A DNA stretch of 15,850 nt from contig JACZWN010000047.1 in assembly GCA_022572105.1 (NCBI GenBank), positions 1 through 15,850 of the forward strand. Direction: 5' to 3'. The translations under genes and the position numbers were made by a program. The DNA is from Pseudomonadota bacterium. GTDB taxonomy: Bacteria > Pseudomonadota > Alphaproteobacteria > Kiloniellales > J153. The notes under the pieces are model-generated. The model saw only the letters and a list, made by a program, of their open reading frames with translations. It did not search any database and had not been told where the DNA came from. Shown piece by piece: positions 1-6,750 of this stretch; position 1 is the first letter of the stretch; every line of letters begins with the position of its first letter.

Positions 1-157
1 CGACTCCTTAACGTCCTCTCAGCATAATCGCGCTGTGCGGCCCGCGGATTCGCCGGGAGTCCGTTCCGGCGAGTCGGTCCGGGCCGCCGTGTCGTCCTCG
101 ACGAAACCACGACCGCGCATGACGGTCATGCGGCGCGATCGTCAGAGGCGTGCAGGG

Positions 158-1426
158 ATGAGGGCCATGAAACGTATTCCTTTTAAGAGGTCGACCCGGC
201 TGTGGAAGGACCGCGCCGGCGGCATGTTCGTCTTCTTCGCCATTGCGGCTCCGGTCCTTATCGGCATTGCCGGCGCCTCGATCGACATTGGCTTGTGGTA
301 CGCGAACAAGCGCCTCGCCCAGTCGGCCGTCGACTCCGCCGCCCTAGCCGGCGCGCTGGAGCTGCGCCGCACGGACGAGACCGACGCCGACGCGATCCAT
401 GCCGACGTCGTGACCGCCGTCAACTTCGACGCGGCCATCAACGGCTACAGCACCGGCAACGGCGATACCATCGATGTGGACACCTCGAACAGCCCCCGGG
501 TGGCGGTCATCATCACCCGCCCGGTGCCGGGCCTGCTCAGCCAGGTCGTGTTCACCGAGCAAACCAAGGTCGCGGCGCGCGCCGTGGCCCAGGCCGACAT
601 CAACGACAGTTGCATCTGGTCGCTCAATCCGGACGCTTCGGGCGGGGTGAGGATCCTGGGTAGCGCCCAGGTCGATCTCGGCTGCGGCGTCATCGCGAAC
701 TCCAGCAGCGGCGCCGGCATCATCGAGGACGGCACCGGCTGCCTGACCGCCACGGAGATCAAGGTCGTGGGCGGCACCGGCGGCGACTGCATCGACCCGA
801 CGCCCGTGACCGGCATCGATCCGATCGACGACCCGCTGGCCGCGCTGCCGGCGCCGAGTTACAGCAACCCGCCTTGCATCCACCAGCCCCCGATCACCGG
901 AAACGGCCCCGACCCGCAATACCTCAATCCCGGCGTCTACTGCAATCAGCTGACGATCAACACGACCCGCAAGGTCATCTTCAATCCCGGCCTCTATGTC
1001 CTCGACGGCGCGTCGCTCAGCATCAGCGGCTCTTCCAACGTGGAAGGCACCGACGTCAGCTTCTATCTGACCGAAAATGGCAACGTGAGCGACAACATCA
1101 CCATCTCCGGCGGCGCTAAGGTAATCCTGAGCGCGCCGAGCGACGGACCGCTGCCCGGGATTCTCTTTTACCAGGACCGAAACACCACGGCGAACATAAC
1201 CCACAACCTGACCGGCGGCGCCGAAATGCAGTTGAACGGAATCATCTATTTCCCGACCACCGACTTGAGTTTCAGCGGCGGTGCGGAGTTGACCGATTCC
1301 GCCACCATGATCATCGCGGACCAGGTCACTTTTACCGGCGACGTCTACCTCGGCGACTTCGACAAGGCGCCCGGAAACGCGATTCTCGGCAACGCGCTGA
1401 TGCTTCAGGCAACACTCTTGGAGTGA
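158..1426 (+). CDS. tadG: TadG-like pilus assembly protein
   Basis: This 422-residue protein belongs to the Tad pilus minor-component family. It has an N-terminal TadE/TadG-like membrane segment (about residues 18-60, beginning DRAGGMFVFF and running through SIDIGLWYANKRLAQSAVD and AALAG) and a long exported region. The middle holds spaced cysteines (DSCIW, LGCGV, TGCLT, GDCID, PPCIH, VYCNQ) typical of alphaproteobacterial TadG-related proteins. The last 150 residues carry repeated SGGA/TGGA turns (TISGGAKV, NLTGGAEM, SFSGGAEL), which suggest a beta-helix-like fold; no von Willebrand domain is evident. In this family the protein is thought to be anchored in the inner membrane and reach into the periplasm to help pilus assembly. 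The ATG at 158 was chosen because GAGG lies 9 bases upstream; the ATG at 167 is equally possible. The frame is open further upstream to 35, but that stretch looks like untranslated leader. It is the first gene of the tadG-tadE-tadE group, and its stop overlaps the ribosome site of the next gene. Confidence 0.85.
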   Translation: MRAMKRIPFKRSTRLWKDRAGGMFVFFAIAAPVLIGIAGASIDIGLWYANKRLAQSAVDSAALAGALELRRTDETDADAIHADVVTAVNFDAAINGYSTGNGDTIDVDTSNSPRVAVIITRPVPGLLSQVVFTEQTKVAARAVAQADINDSCIWSLNPDASGGVRILGSAQVDLGCGVIANSSSGAGIIEDGTGCLTATEIKVVGGTGGDCIDPTPVTGIDPIDDPLAALPAPSYSNPPCIHQPPITGNGPDPQYLNPGVYCNQLTINTTRKVIFNPGLYVLDGASLSISGSSNVEGTDVSFYLTENGNVSDNITISGGAKVILSAPSDGPLPGILFYQDRNTTANITHNLTGGAEMQLNGIIYFPTTDLSFSGGAELTDSATMIIADQVTFTGDVYLGDFDKAPGNAILGNALMLQATLLE

Positions 1427-1432
1427 CCCGCC

Positions 1433-1963
1433 ATGCCGCACCAATCCGCATCGATGACGCCCCGGTGGGCCCGGGCGGCAAAGCGCCGTCCGTTCCGTCG
1501 ATTCCCGGGCCTGGCCGGGTTGCGCAAATTGCTGCCGCGCGGCGCCTCGGGCAACGTGACCATCGAGTTCGGCATCCTGATCGTGATTCTGGTCAGCCTG
1601 TCGATGGGGGCCTTCGACTTCGGACGCCTCGGCTTTCGGAAAATCGCGATCACCAGCGCCGCGCGCGCCGGCGCCCAGTACGGCATCCAAGACCTGGTCA
1701 CGGCGGCCGACACCGCCGGGATGATCCAGGCCGCCCGGAACGACATCGAGGATACCAATGACGTGCTCGACATAGCCGCCCGCCGGTACTGCGACTGCCC
1801 GGGCCAGGGCGAGGTGGCGTGCACCGTCACCTGCACCGACGGCAGCTTCTCGCTCATGTACGTCGAGGTGACCGTCCCGGACCAGGTCAACCTTCTGTTT
1901 CCCTATCCGGGTATCACCTCGCCGCGCACGGTCGCCTCGACCAGCACGATCCGGGTGCGCTAG
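1433..1963 (+). CDS. TadE/TadF-like pseudopilin
   Basis: This 176-residue TadE-family minor pilin-like protein has a basic cytoplasmic leader of 40 residues ending in a prepilin-peptidase-like site. Gly40 is followed by NVTIEF, with Glu at position +5, then one hydrophobic helix (about 47-62). The conserved DFGRLGF and AARAGAQYG stretch after the helix is the TadE signature. The periplasmic part contains four cysteines (120, 122, 130, 134; pattern CxCx7Cx3C), probably disulphide-bonded. In characterised Tad systems TadE and TadF are pseudopilins cleaved by TadV/CpaA and needed for fibre formation. GGAG at 1420-1423, overlapping the end of the tadG-like gene, sits 9 bases before the ATG and fixes the start. 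Whether this corresponds to TadE or TadF cannot be settled from sequence alone. Confidence 0.86.
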   Translation: MPHQSASMTPRWARAAKRRPFRRFPGLAGLRKLLPRGASGNVTIEFGILIVILVSLSMGAFDFGRLGFRKIAITSAARAGAQYGIQDLVTAADTAGMIQAARNDIEDTNDVLDIAARRYCDCPGQGEVACTVTCTDGSFSLMYVEVTVPDQVNLLFPYPGITSPRTVASTSTIRVR

Positions 1964-2017
1964 GCGACGGCGAACGCAAGCATAGCTTCGGCCAATTCAG
2001 TTAAAGAGCTCGGTGAA

Positions 2018-2464
2018 ATGTCCAGAATAACCGACACCAGAGTAATCGCCAAATGTCTGAAACTGCTCAAGGATTGCAGGGGCACCGCGTTCGTGGAGTT
2101 CGGACTCCTGGCGCCGATCTTCTTTCTCATCATCGTCGCCATCATGGACTTCGGCCGCATGATGTGGCTGTCCAATACCGTCGAGCACGCCGCCACCGAG
2201 GGCGCGCGCTACGCCGCGGTCCGCGGCTCGAACAAAGCCACCGTCGCGACCACCCAGACGATCACCGATTTCGTGCAGGGCCGGGCCGAGTTGATCCCGC
2301 CCAGCGACATGAACATCGTCGTGTCGTGGACCCCCACGAACAACAACAATCCCGGCAGCTCGGTGACGGTTCAGGTCACCTATAACTACGAGTACCTCCT
2401 GGTCGGCTTCCTGGGCTTCGATCCGGTCGATCTGGAGGGCACCTCGACCATGGTGATCAACTGA
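2018..2464 (+). CDS. tadE: TadE-like pseudopilin
   Basis: This 148-residue second TadE-family protein is the more canonical of the pair. A short basic leader ends at Gly22, followed by TAFVEFGLLAPIFFLIIV (Glu at +5 after the predicted cleavage glycine). Then come the DFGRMMW motif and the EHAATEGARYAAVRG segment diagnostic of TadE. The remainder is a small periplasmic domain of about 90 residues ending in a beta-rich tail. Like the preceding gene it should be processed by the prepilin peptidase encoded at 3184 and act as a minor pilin or assembly initiator at the inner membrane. A GGTGA ribosome site at 2012-2016 precedes the ATG. The 54-base gap from the previous gene suggests cotranscription. 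It is the last gene before the AT-rich control region of flp. Confidence 0.88.
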   Translation: MSRITDTRVIAKCLKLLKDCRGTAFVEFGLLAPIFFLIIVAIMDFGRMMWLSNTVEHAATEGARYAAVRGSNKATVATTQTITDFVQGRAELIPPSDMNIVVSWTPTNNNNPGSSVTVQVTYNYEYLLVGFLGFDPVDLEGTSTMVIN

Positions 2465-2786
2465 TGCCAACGATCCCCGCGCCGAAGCAGACGCACGCTA
2501 TCGAGGCAATGTGAGAGGCCGCATGCGCTCGCGGCCGCGACCGACGGCGTGGCCGGCGCCGCCACGCGCCATGCTCTGCGGCTTCCGTCTTGGGCAGCCT
2601 TCGAGCCGGACACGAGGCACTCTGTCCGTCGTCACCCTGTCGAGGCCGGTCGAACGGCAAAAAATCGCGTTAAAACACTAAAATATAAGACCAATAGATT
2701 TTAATATAAATGCCGTATTATTTTGAATTACTTCAAGTATAAATTAATGCATTACCCAATGTAAATCTTTTCCTGAAGATACCCGA

Positions 2787-2814
2787 TTGCTACGTTATTT
2801 TTACTGTTTATTAA
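2787..2814 (+). promoter_or_regulatory. candidate sigma-70-type promoter for flp
   Basis: TTGCTA (2787-2792) and TATTAA (2809-2814) are separated by 16 bases. Each matches four of six consensus positions. It lies about 70 bases before the flp start codon, inside the AT-rich island where chance matches are frequent, so this is only the best of several weak candidates. Confidence 0.25.
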
Positions 2815-2840
2815 CGCTGAGGGCTTAAATATTCACGGTA

Positions 2841-2869
2841 GACGATGCGCTGTACGACGATGCGCTGTA
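2841..2869 (+). repeat. tandem 14-base direct repeat in the flp leader
   Basis: GACGATGCGCTGTA occurs twice without mismatch (2841-2854 and 2856-2869) with a period of 15 bases. The second copy ends just before the ribosome binding site of flp. It may be a recent slippage duplication in the 5' untranslated leader, or a paired binding site for a protein or antisense RNA. Confidence 0.85.
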
Positions 2870-2870
2870 G

Positions 2871-2876
2871 AAGGAG
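2871..2876 (+). promoter_or_regulatory. strong ribosome binding site of flp
   Basis: AAGGAG at 2871-2876 is 8 bases before the ATG at 2885. It is the best Shine-Dalgarno match in the tad locus, which suits the high synthesis rate needed for a major pilin, and it fixes the start of this short gene. Confidence 0.8.
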
Positions 2877-2884
2877 AACCTATC

Positions 2885-3058
2885 ATGTTGAAACGTTTCA
2901 AGCAGTTTTGCGGCGACGAGTCGGGCGCGACCGCCATTGAGTATGGCCTCATCGCCGCGCTCATAGCCGTAGCCATGATCGGCGCTGTGACCACCTTGGG
3001 CGAAAACTTGCAGACCATTTTCGGCACGGTCTCGAACTCGCTGGCCGGCGCCAGCTGA
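2885..3058 (+). CDS. flp: Flp-family type IVb major pilin
   Basis: This 57-residue prepilin is the structural subunit of the Tad pilus. The 14-residue leader (MLKRFKQFCGDESG) ends at Gly14, the expected cleavage point. The mature 43-residue protein starts ATAIEYGLIAALIAVAMIGA: Glu at +5 and Tyr at +6 form the Flp motif, followed by one long hydrophobic helix and a short tail ending NSLAGAS. This is the usual size for Flp/PilA pilins of alphaproteobacteria. The protein is inserted in the inner membrane, cleaved by CpaA (3184-3690) and polymerised by CpaF, TadB and TadC. A strong AAGGAG ribosome site precedes it, an AT-rich promoter region lies upstream and an intrinsic terminator follows. It is therefore probably transcribed mostly as a short monocistronic message with partial read-through into the assembly genes. 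Confidence 0.95.
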   Translation: MLKRFKQFCGDESGATAIEYGLIAALIAVAMIGAVTTLGENLQTIFGTVSNSLAGAS

Positions 3059-3125
3059 TCAAGATCAATCGACAATAAGAGGGCGGTACAGATCTCCGGG
3101 CCCGCCTCGACTTGAGAGACGAAAT

Positions 3126-3164
3126 GAGGCCGGGGCGCATTCCGCCCTCGGCCTCGATTTTTTT
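3126..3164 (+). terminator. intrinsic terminator after flp
   Basis: The stem GAGGCCGGGGCG (3126-3137) pairs with CGCCC-T-CGGCCTC (3143-3155). It has 12 base pairs with a single bulged T and a five-base loop, and is followed by GA and seven Ts (3158-3164). It lies 67 bases beyond the flp stop and 19 bases before the cpaA start. It probably makes flp mRNA more abundant than the downstream assembly-gene mRNA. Confidence 0.88.
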
Positions 3165-3183
3165 GTCGGTGCGATAGTTGCAG

Positions 3184-3690
3184 ATGTCAATAACCTCACT
3201 CGCCTCGCATCTCGCGCTCTTGGCGCTCGCCGGTCTGGTATTCTCGGCCGCCGTCAGCGACATCCTTCGATTCCGCATCCCGAATCGGATTTGCCTGGCT
3301 CTGGTGCTGCTCTATCCGGCCTACGTGCTTGCCGCGAGCCAACCCGTGGCGTGGCTGCCCGCCCTCTTGGTCGCGCTCGCCTGCCTGATCGTCGGCTTCA
3401 TCCTGTTTTTGCGCAACGCCTGCGGCGCGGGCGATGCCAAGCTGTTTGCCGCCGTGGCGCTCTGGGCGGGTCCGGCCTTGATTCTTCCCTTGGGCCTGTA
3501 CACGAGCCTGGCCGGCGGCGTGATCGTGCTCTTCCTCTGGTTTCAACACCGCCTGGCCCGCGCGCCCAGCGCCGCCATGGTCCTGCAGACGGTCGCGGAC
3601 CCCGGCTTCTCGAAGCAACCGATGCCCTACGGCGCGGCCATCGCCGTCGGCGGTCTTTACGTCGCGTTTACACTGTTAAGGGTAGACTAA
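3184..3690 (+). CDS. cpaA: Flp prepilin peptidase CpaA/TadV
   Basis: This 168-residue integral membrane aspartic peptidase (A24A family, the small form lacking the methyltransferase domain) cleaves the leader from Flp and the TadE/F pseudopilins on the cytoplasmic face. Both catalytic aspartates are visible: Asp26 in SDILRFRIPN and Asp84 in CGAGDAKLF, the GxGD motif. Five or six hydrophobic segments span the protein, and the C-terminal PMPYGAAIAVGGLY matches the conserved family ending. The ATG at 184 bases after 3000 (position 3184) was preferred over the in-frame TTG at 3178. Neither has a good ribosome site, so translation may be weak. It lies just behind the flp terminator and begins the closely spaced assembly-gene run. 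Confidence 0.92.
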   Translation: MSITSLASHLALLALAGLVFSAAVSDILRFRIPNRICLALVLLYPAYVLAASQPVAWLPALLVALACLIVGFILFLRNACGAGDAKLFAAVALWAGPALILPLGLYTSLAGGVIVLFLWFQHRLARAPSAAMVLQTVADPGFSKQPMPYGAAIAVGGLYVAFTLLRVD

Positions 3691-3694
3691 AGCC

Positions 3695-4696
3695 ATGTCA
3701 GTGCGAAATATTATTCTTATTCTGGTCGCGGTCGCCATCACCGCCGGCACGGGATTGGTCGCGCGTAGCTGGATCAGCAGCCAGCGCCCACCGACGGTCG
3801 CCGCCGCACCTCCGCCGCCGGTCAAGAAGATGCTCGTTCTCGTCGCGGACAAGGATCTGCCCGCGGGAACCTTCATCAAGGAAAACTCGTTGACCTGGCA
3901 GTCCTGGTCCGACGAAAAGCCGCACCCGTCCTATCTGATCAAGAACAGGGACGACGAAACGCGGTTATACGGCGCCGTCGTGCGGCGCGGCATCTCGGCC
4001 GGCCAGCCGATCACGAGCGGGCGAATCATCAAAGCGGGCGACCGCGGGTTCCTGGCCGCGGTTCTGCGGCCCGGCTACCGCGCCGTGTCGCTACGGATCA
4101 ACGCAACATCGAGCATCGCCGGCCTGATCTTTCCGGGCGATCGCGTCGACATCATTCTGACCCATTCGGTGAAAGCCGACGGGCCCTCGCGGCGCGTGAG
4201 CGAGACCGTGCTCACCAACGTTCGGATTCTGGCGATCGATCAGAAAACGGACGATCAGGACAACGCCCCGAAACTCGGCAAGAACGCCACCTTCGAGGTC
4301 ACGCCCAAGCAGGCCGAGATGCTCTCGGTCCTGAGCGACCTGGGCAAGCTCTCGCTCAGCCTGCGCAGCTTGGCAAAGGACGAGGCCGAACTGCAGCGCC
4401 TGGCCAATTCCGACGACCCGCTCGCCGAGCCCGATCCCACGAAGGGCAAGACCCATACCTGGGACTCCGAGGTGAGCCACCTGATTCGGCGGCCGTCGGC
4501 CATGAACCAACAGAAGGTCCAGGTCATCCGCGGCAGCCGGACGACGGAGCTCCGTTTCGACAAGGGGCAGCTGGTCGGCTCCATATCCCTGGACCCCGAT
4601 TCTGCGGATTCGGAGGACACCATCAAGATGGAGTTCAAAATTCCGAAGCCTCAGTCTCAGGAGAGCGAGCCGAGCTCTGAAGAGAAGGATCAGTGA
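3695..4696 (+). CDS. cpaB: Flp pilus assembly protein CpaB/RcpC
   Basis: This 333-residue periplasmic assembly protein has an N-terminal membrane anchor (about residues 5-24, IILILVAVAITAGTGLVA) followed by a proline-rich linker. An SAF domain comes next (about 46-115, starting VLVADKDLPAGTFIKENSL), then the RcpC/CpaB domain (about 125-230, with GYRAVSLRINATSSIAGLIF and PGDRVDIILT). The C-terminus is acidic and disordered-looking (SQESEPSSEEKDQ). In Tad systems this protein works with the secretin CpaC in the outer-membrane pore complex and may bind peptidoglycan through the SAF domain. The start lies 4 bases after cpaA. The stop overlaps the GTG start of cpaC in a GTGA, which indicates translational coupling. 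Length is within the family's usual 260-340 residues. Confidence 0.93.
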   Translation: MSVRNIILILVAVAITAGTGLVARSWISSQRPPTVAAAPPPPVKKMLVLVADKDLPAGTFIKENSLTWQSWSDEKPHPSYLIKNRDDETRLYGAVVRRGISAGQPITSGRIIKAGDRGFLAAVLRPGYRAVSLRINATSSIAGLIFPGDRVDIILTHSVKADGPSRRVSETVLTNVRILAIDQKTDDQDNAPKLGKNATFEVTPKQAEMLSVLSDLGKLSLSLRSLAKDEAELQRLANSDDPLAEPDPTKGKTHTWDSEVSHLIRRPSAMNQQKVQVIRGSRTTELRFDKGQLVGSISLDPDSADSEDTIKMEFKIPKPQSQESEPSSEEKDQ

Positions 4697-6051
4697 CCGT
4701 GCGCAATAGAGTTGGGGCCCTAGCCCTGTTCGTTCTGGCCGTCCTCTGGCCGATGGCGGCGGCGGCGCAGATTTCCGGAACCTTGGCGCCGGAGGCGGAG
4801 GAGTCCCTCACGCTCGAGCTCAACGAAGGTCAACTGATCCGGCTGGACCGGCCGGCCGCCTCGGTCTTCATCGCCAACCCGAACGTGGCCGATGTGAATA
4901 TCCGCTCGACGCAGCTGGTCTACCTGCTCGGCCGGGCGCCGGGCAAGACCACGCTGTTCGCCCTGGACGCCGACGACAACGTGATCATCAACATGGAGGT
5001 CGTGGTTCAGCACAACCTGACCCGGCTGCGGGAGGCGCTCGACACCCTGCTCCCGACCGCCGGCCTCAATGTAACCTCGATCGAAGGCGGGATAATTCTG
5101 AACGGCACGGTCGCCACGGGCACGGACGCAGAGAACGCCCGGCGCATTACCGCCCGCTTCATCGCTTCGGGGGAGGAGGTCATCAACCAGCTCGCCGTGA
5201 CCGAGCCCAATCAGGTCAACCTTCGGGTCCGGATCGCCGAAGTCAAGCGGAGCATCCTCAACAAGTTCGGCATCAATATGGACCTCCTGCTGTCCAGAAG
5301 TATCGGTCTTGGCTTGGAAACGGCCTTTACCCCGGCGGTTCTTGGTGGGGTAACGACCGTGACGGGCATCGGTACGGTCGGAGACCTGAACGTGACCGCC
5401 ATTCTTGACGCCCTAGCCGATGATGGATTGGTCACGATCCTGGCCGAGCCCAATCTCACCGCGCTTTCGGGCGAGACCGCGAGTTTCCATGCCGGCGGCG
5501 AATTCCCGGTCCAGGTGGCCCACGGCGTGCCCCCGACTTTCTCTATCGAATTCCACCCGTTCGGCATCAGCCTGTCTTTTACCCCGACGGTCATCGGCGA
5601 GAATCGGATCCAGCTGCGTGTCGCACCCGAGGTCAGCTCGCTCGACTTCGACATCGCGCTGAACGGCACCCCCGGGCGCAGTGTGCGGCGGACCGAGACG
5701 ACGATCGAACTGGCCTCCGGGCAGAGCTTCGTCATCGCCGGACTGCTCTCGCAAAGCACGTCGGAGAACCTCAGCAAGACGCCCGGTATCGGCGATATTC
5801 CGATCCTGGGCGCGCTGTTCAAGAGCGAGCAGTTCCGGCGCAACGAGACCGAGCTCATCATCATCGTCACACCGTACCTTGTGCGCCCGATCTCGGATCA
5901 AAAGATACCCCTGCCGACCGATCCCTTCACGCGTAATTTGGCGAGCTCCAGCGGGGCGCAAAAGGTCTCGACTTCGCAAATCGTCCCGGTACCGACCGGC
6001 ACCCCGTCCGCGACGGGGCAGACCAGCTCGGCCGGATACATCTTGGACTGA
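4693..6051 (+). CDS. cpaC: Tad pilus secretin CpaC/RcpA
   Basis: This 452-residue outer-membrane secretin forms the channel for the Flp pilus. It begins with a signal peptide (cleavage probably after Ala25, MAAAA|QISG). The pilus-secretin N-terminal domain (about 35-107, with IANPNVADVNI and GRAPGKTTLFALD) follows, then a BON-like domain (about 110-170). The C-terminal secretin domain (about 235-400) contains LVTILAEPNLTALSGETASF, the FVIAGLLS stretch and the end motif TPGIGDIPILGALFKS with ETELIIIVTPYLVRP. All landmarks are intact. GTG at 4693 overlaps the cpaB stop, but AAGGA at 4685-4689 is better spaced for the in-frame GTG at 4699, so the true start may be two codons later. It is followed 10 bases later by the lipoprotein gene cpaD. 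Confidence 0.95.
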   Translation: MTVRNRVGALALFVLAVLWPMAAAAQISGTLAPEAEESLTLELNEGQLIRLDRPAASVFIANPNVADVNIRSTQLVYLLGRAPGKTTLFALDADDNVIINMEVVVQHNLTRLREALDTLLPTAGLNVTSIEGGIILNGTVATGTDAENARRITARFIASGEEVINQLAVTEPNQVNLRVRIAEVKRSILNKFGINMDLLLSRSIGLGLETAFTPAVLGGVTTVTGIGTVGDLNVTAILDALADDGLVTILAEPNLTALSGETASFHAGGEFPVQVAHGVPPTFSIEFHPFGISLSFTPTVIGENRIQLRVAPEVSSLDFDIALNGTPGRSVRRTETTIELASGQSFVIAGLLSQSTSENLSKTPGIGDIPILGALFKSEQFRRNETELIIIVTPYLVRPISDQKIPLPTDPFTRNLASSSGAQKVSTSQIVPVPTGTPSATGQTSSAGYILD

Positions 6052-6061
6052 GGAGAGTCGA

Positions 6062-6745
6062 ATGCCAGACACGAAGTCCACGGCCAGGCTCGCCAAGCTG
6101 TTCCCGGTCCTCGGGCTCGTCGCGCTCGGCGCGTGCCACATCGATCCGAATACGCAGAGTCCGATCGATCTGGTGACCAGCCACACCTTCGACCACGCCA
6201 ATTGGCAGCAGATTCCCGGTGAGATGAAGAATCAGGTCGAGCCGATCACCTTCACCCATTCGGTTAACTTCGGACCCGGTGAAACGGAGTTGAACGAGGC
6301 CGAGCTGACCGGCTTGCTCGCGTTCCTCCAGAACAGCGGCGTCCACCAGGGCGCGCGCATCGAGATCGACGGACCGCGCAGCCGCGGCGGCTACTTCGAC
6401 CCGGTGACGGCGGCTCGGGTATCCGGGATCGAGACGGAGCTGTCGAGCATCGGGCTGCGCAGCCAGGTTCCCGTGCGCCCCACCACCTCGCTGCTCAGGC
6501 CGGAAGACGCCATCGCGGTCAGCGTGACCCGGGCCGTTGTCATCCTGCCCGACTGCAGCACGCCGCAACCCGCCTTCGCGACCAGACCCACCTACAGCTA
6601 TAGCTGCTCCAACACCGCGGCGCTTGGCATGATGGTCGCCAATCCACTCGACCTCGTGCGCGGTCGCGCGGAAGGTCCGGCGGATGGCGAGCCGGCCGCA
6701 AGGGTCATTCAACTTTATCGCGAACGCAAACCCTCGGGATATTGA
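6062..6745 (+). CDS. cpaD: Tad pilus lipoprotein CpaD
   Basis: This 227-residue CpaD-family pilus biogenesis lipoprotein has a signal sequence ending in the lipobox LGAC, placing the acylated cysteine at residue 25. The periplasmic part contains the OmpA-like stretch ITFTHSVNFGPGETEL. The C-terminal family signature follows: VVILPDCS, a SYSCSNTAALGMMVANP segment and DLVRGR. CpaD is thought to help insert or stabilise the CpaC secretin in the outer membrane. A clear AGGAGAG ribosome site at 6051-6057 lies 4 bases before the ATG, overlapping the cpaC stop. The gene sits between cpaC and cpaE as in Caulobacter-type loci. The frame is open a long way upstream within cpaC, but that part has no coding character of its own. 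Confidence 0.92.
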   Translation: MPDTKSTARLAKLFPVLGLVALGACHIDPNTQSPIDLVTSHTFDHANWQQIPGEMKNQVEPITFTHSVNFGPGETELNEAELTGLLAFLQNSGVHQGARIEIDGPRSRGGYFDPVTAARVSGIETELSSIGLRSQVPVRPTTSLLRPEDAIAVSVTRAVVILPDCSTPQPAFATRPTYSYSCSNTAALGMMVANPLDLVRGRAEGPADGEPAARVIQLYRERKPSGY

Positions 6746-6750
6746 AGCCG

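Larger units (their letters stand above)
2465..2884. promoter_or_regulatory. AT-rich control region upstream of flp
   Basis: This 420-base stretch holds no convincing gene. Its first half (to about 2655) has the GC-rich composition of the neighbourhood and a small hairpin (GGCCGC/GCGGCC, 2517-2536) without a T-run. From about 2658 to 2840 the sequence becomes strongly AT-rich, unlike anything else in the tad locus. It contains many TA steps, a repeated AATATAA (2682-2688 and 2703-2709) and the perfect palindrome TAATGCATTA (2745-2754). Its position directly before the pilin gene suggests the main flp promoter with binding sites for nucleoid or xenogeneic-silencing proteins, such as the MucR/Ros family that favours AT-rich DNA in alphaproteobacteria. 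That last point is inference. Confidence 0.6.

Noticed and set aside
35..157. N-terminal extension of the TadG-like protein to position 35
   Set aside because: The added 41 residues have no family similarity and put a long basic tail before the membrane segment; ATGs at 158 and 167 are better placed.
344..1690. Long minus-strand open frame across the tadG-like and tadE genes
   Set aside because: It is antisense to two clear Tad genes, has biased Arg/Asp/Gly/Ala-rich composition and no recognisable motif; it is a by-product of high GC.
2517..2536. GGCCGC/GCGGCC hairpin after the second tadE gene as a terminator
   Set aside because: It has only six base pairs with an eight-base loop and no T-run.
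2386..2660. Short minus-strand frames in the gap before flp
   Set aside because: They have no ribosome sites or recognisable protein features, and they overlap the end of the tadE gene.
2811..2828. Possible CtrA site before flp (TTAA ... TTAA)
   Set aside because: The two TTAA elements are 10 bases apart, not the 7 required by the CtrA consensus; no well-spaced pair was found in the region.
5413..6201. Minus-strand open frame across cpaC and cpaD
   Set aside because: It overlaps the conserved secretin domain and the lipoprotein start and has no domain of its own.
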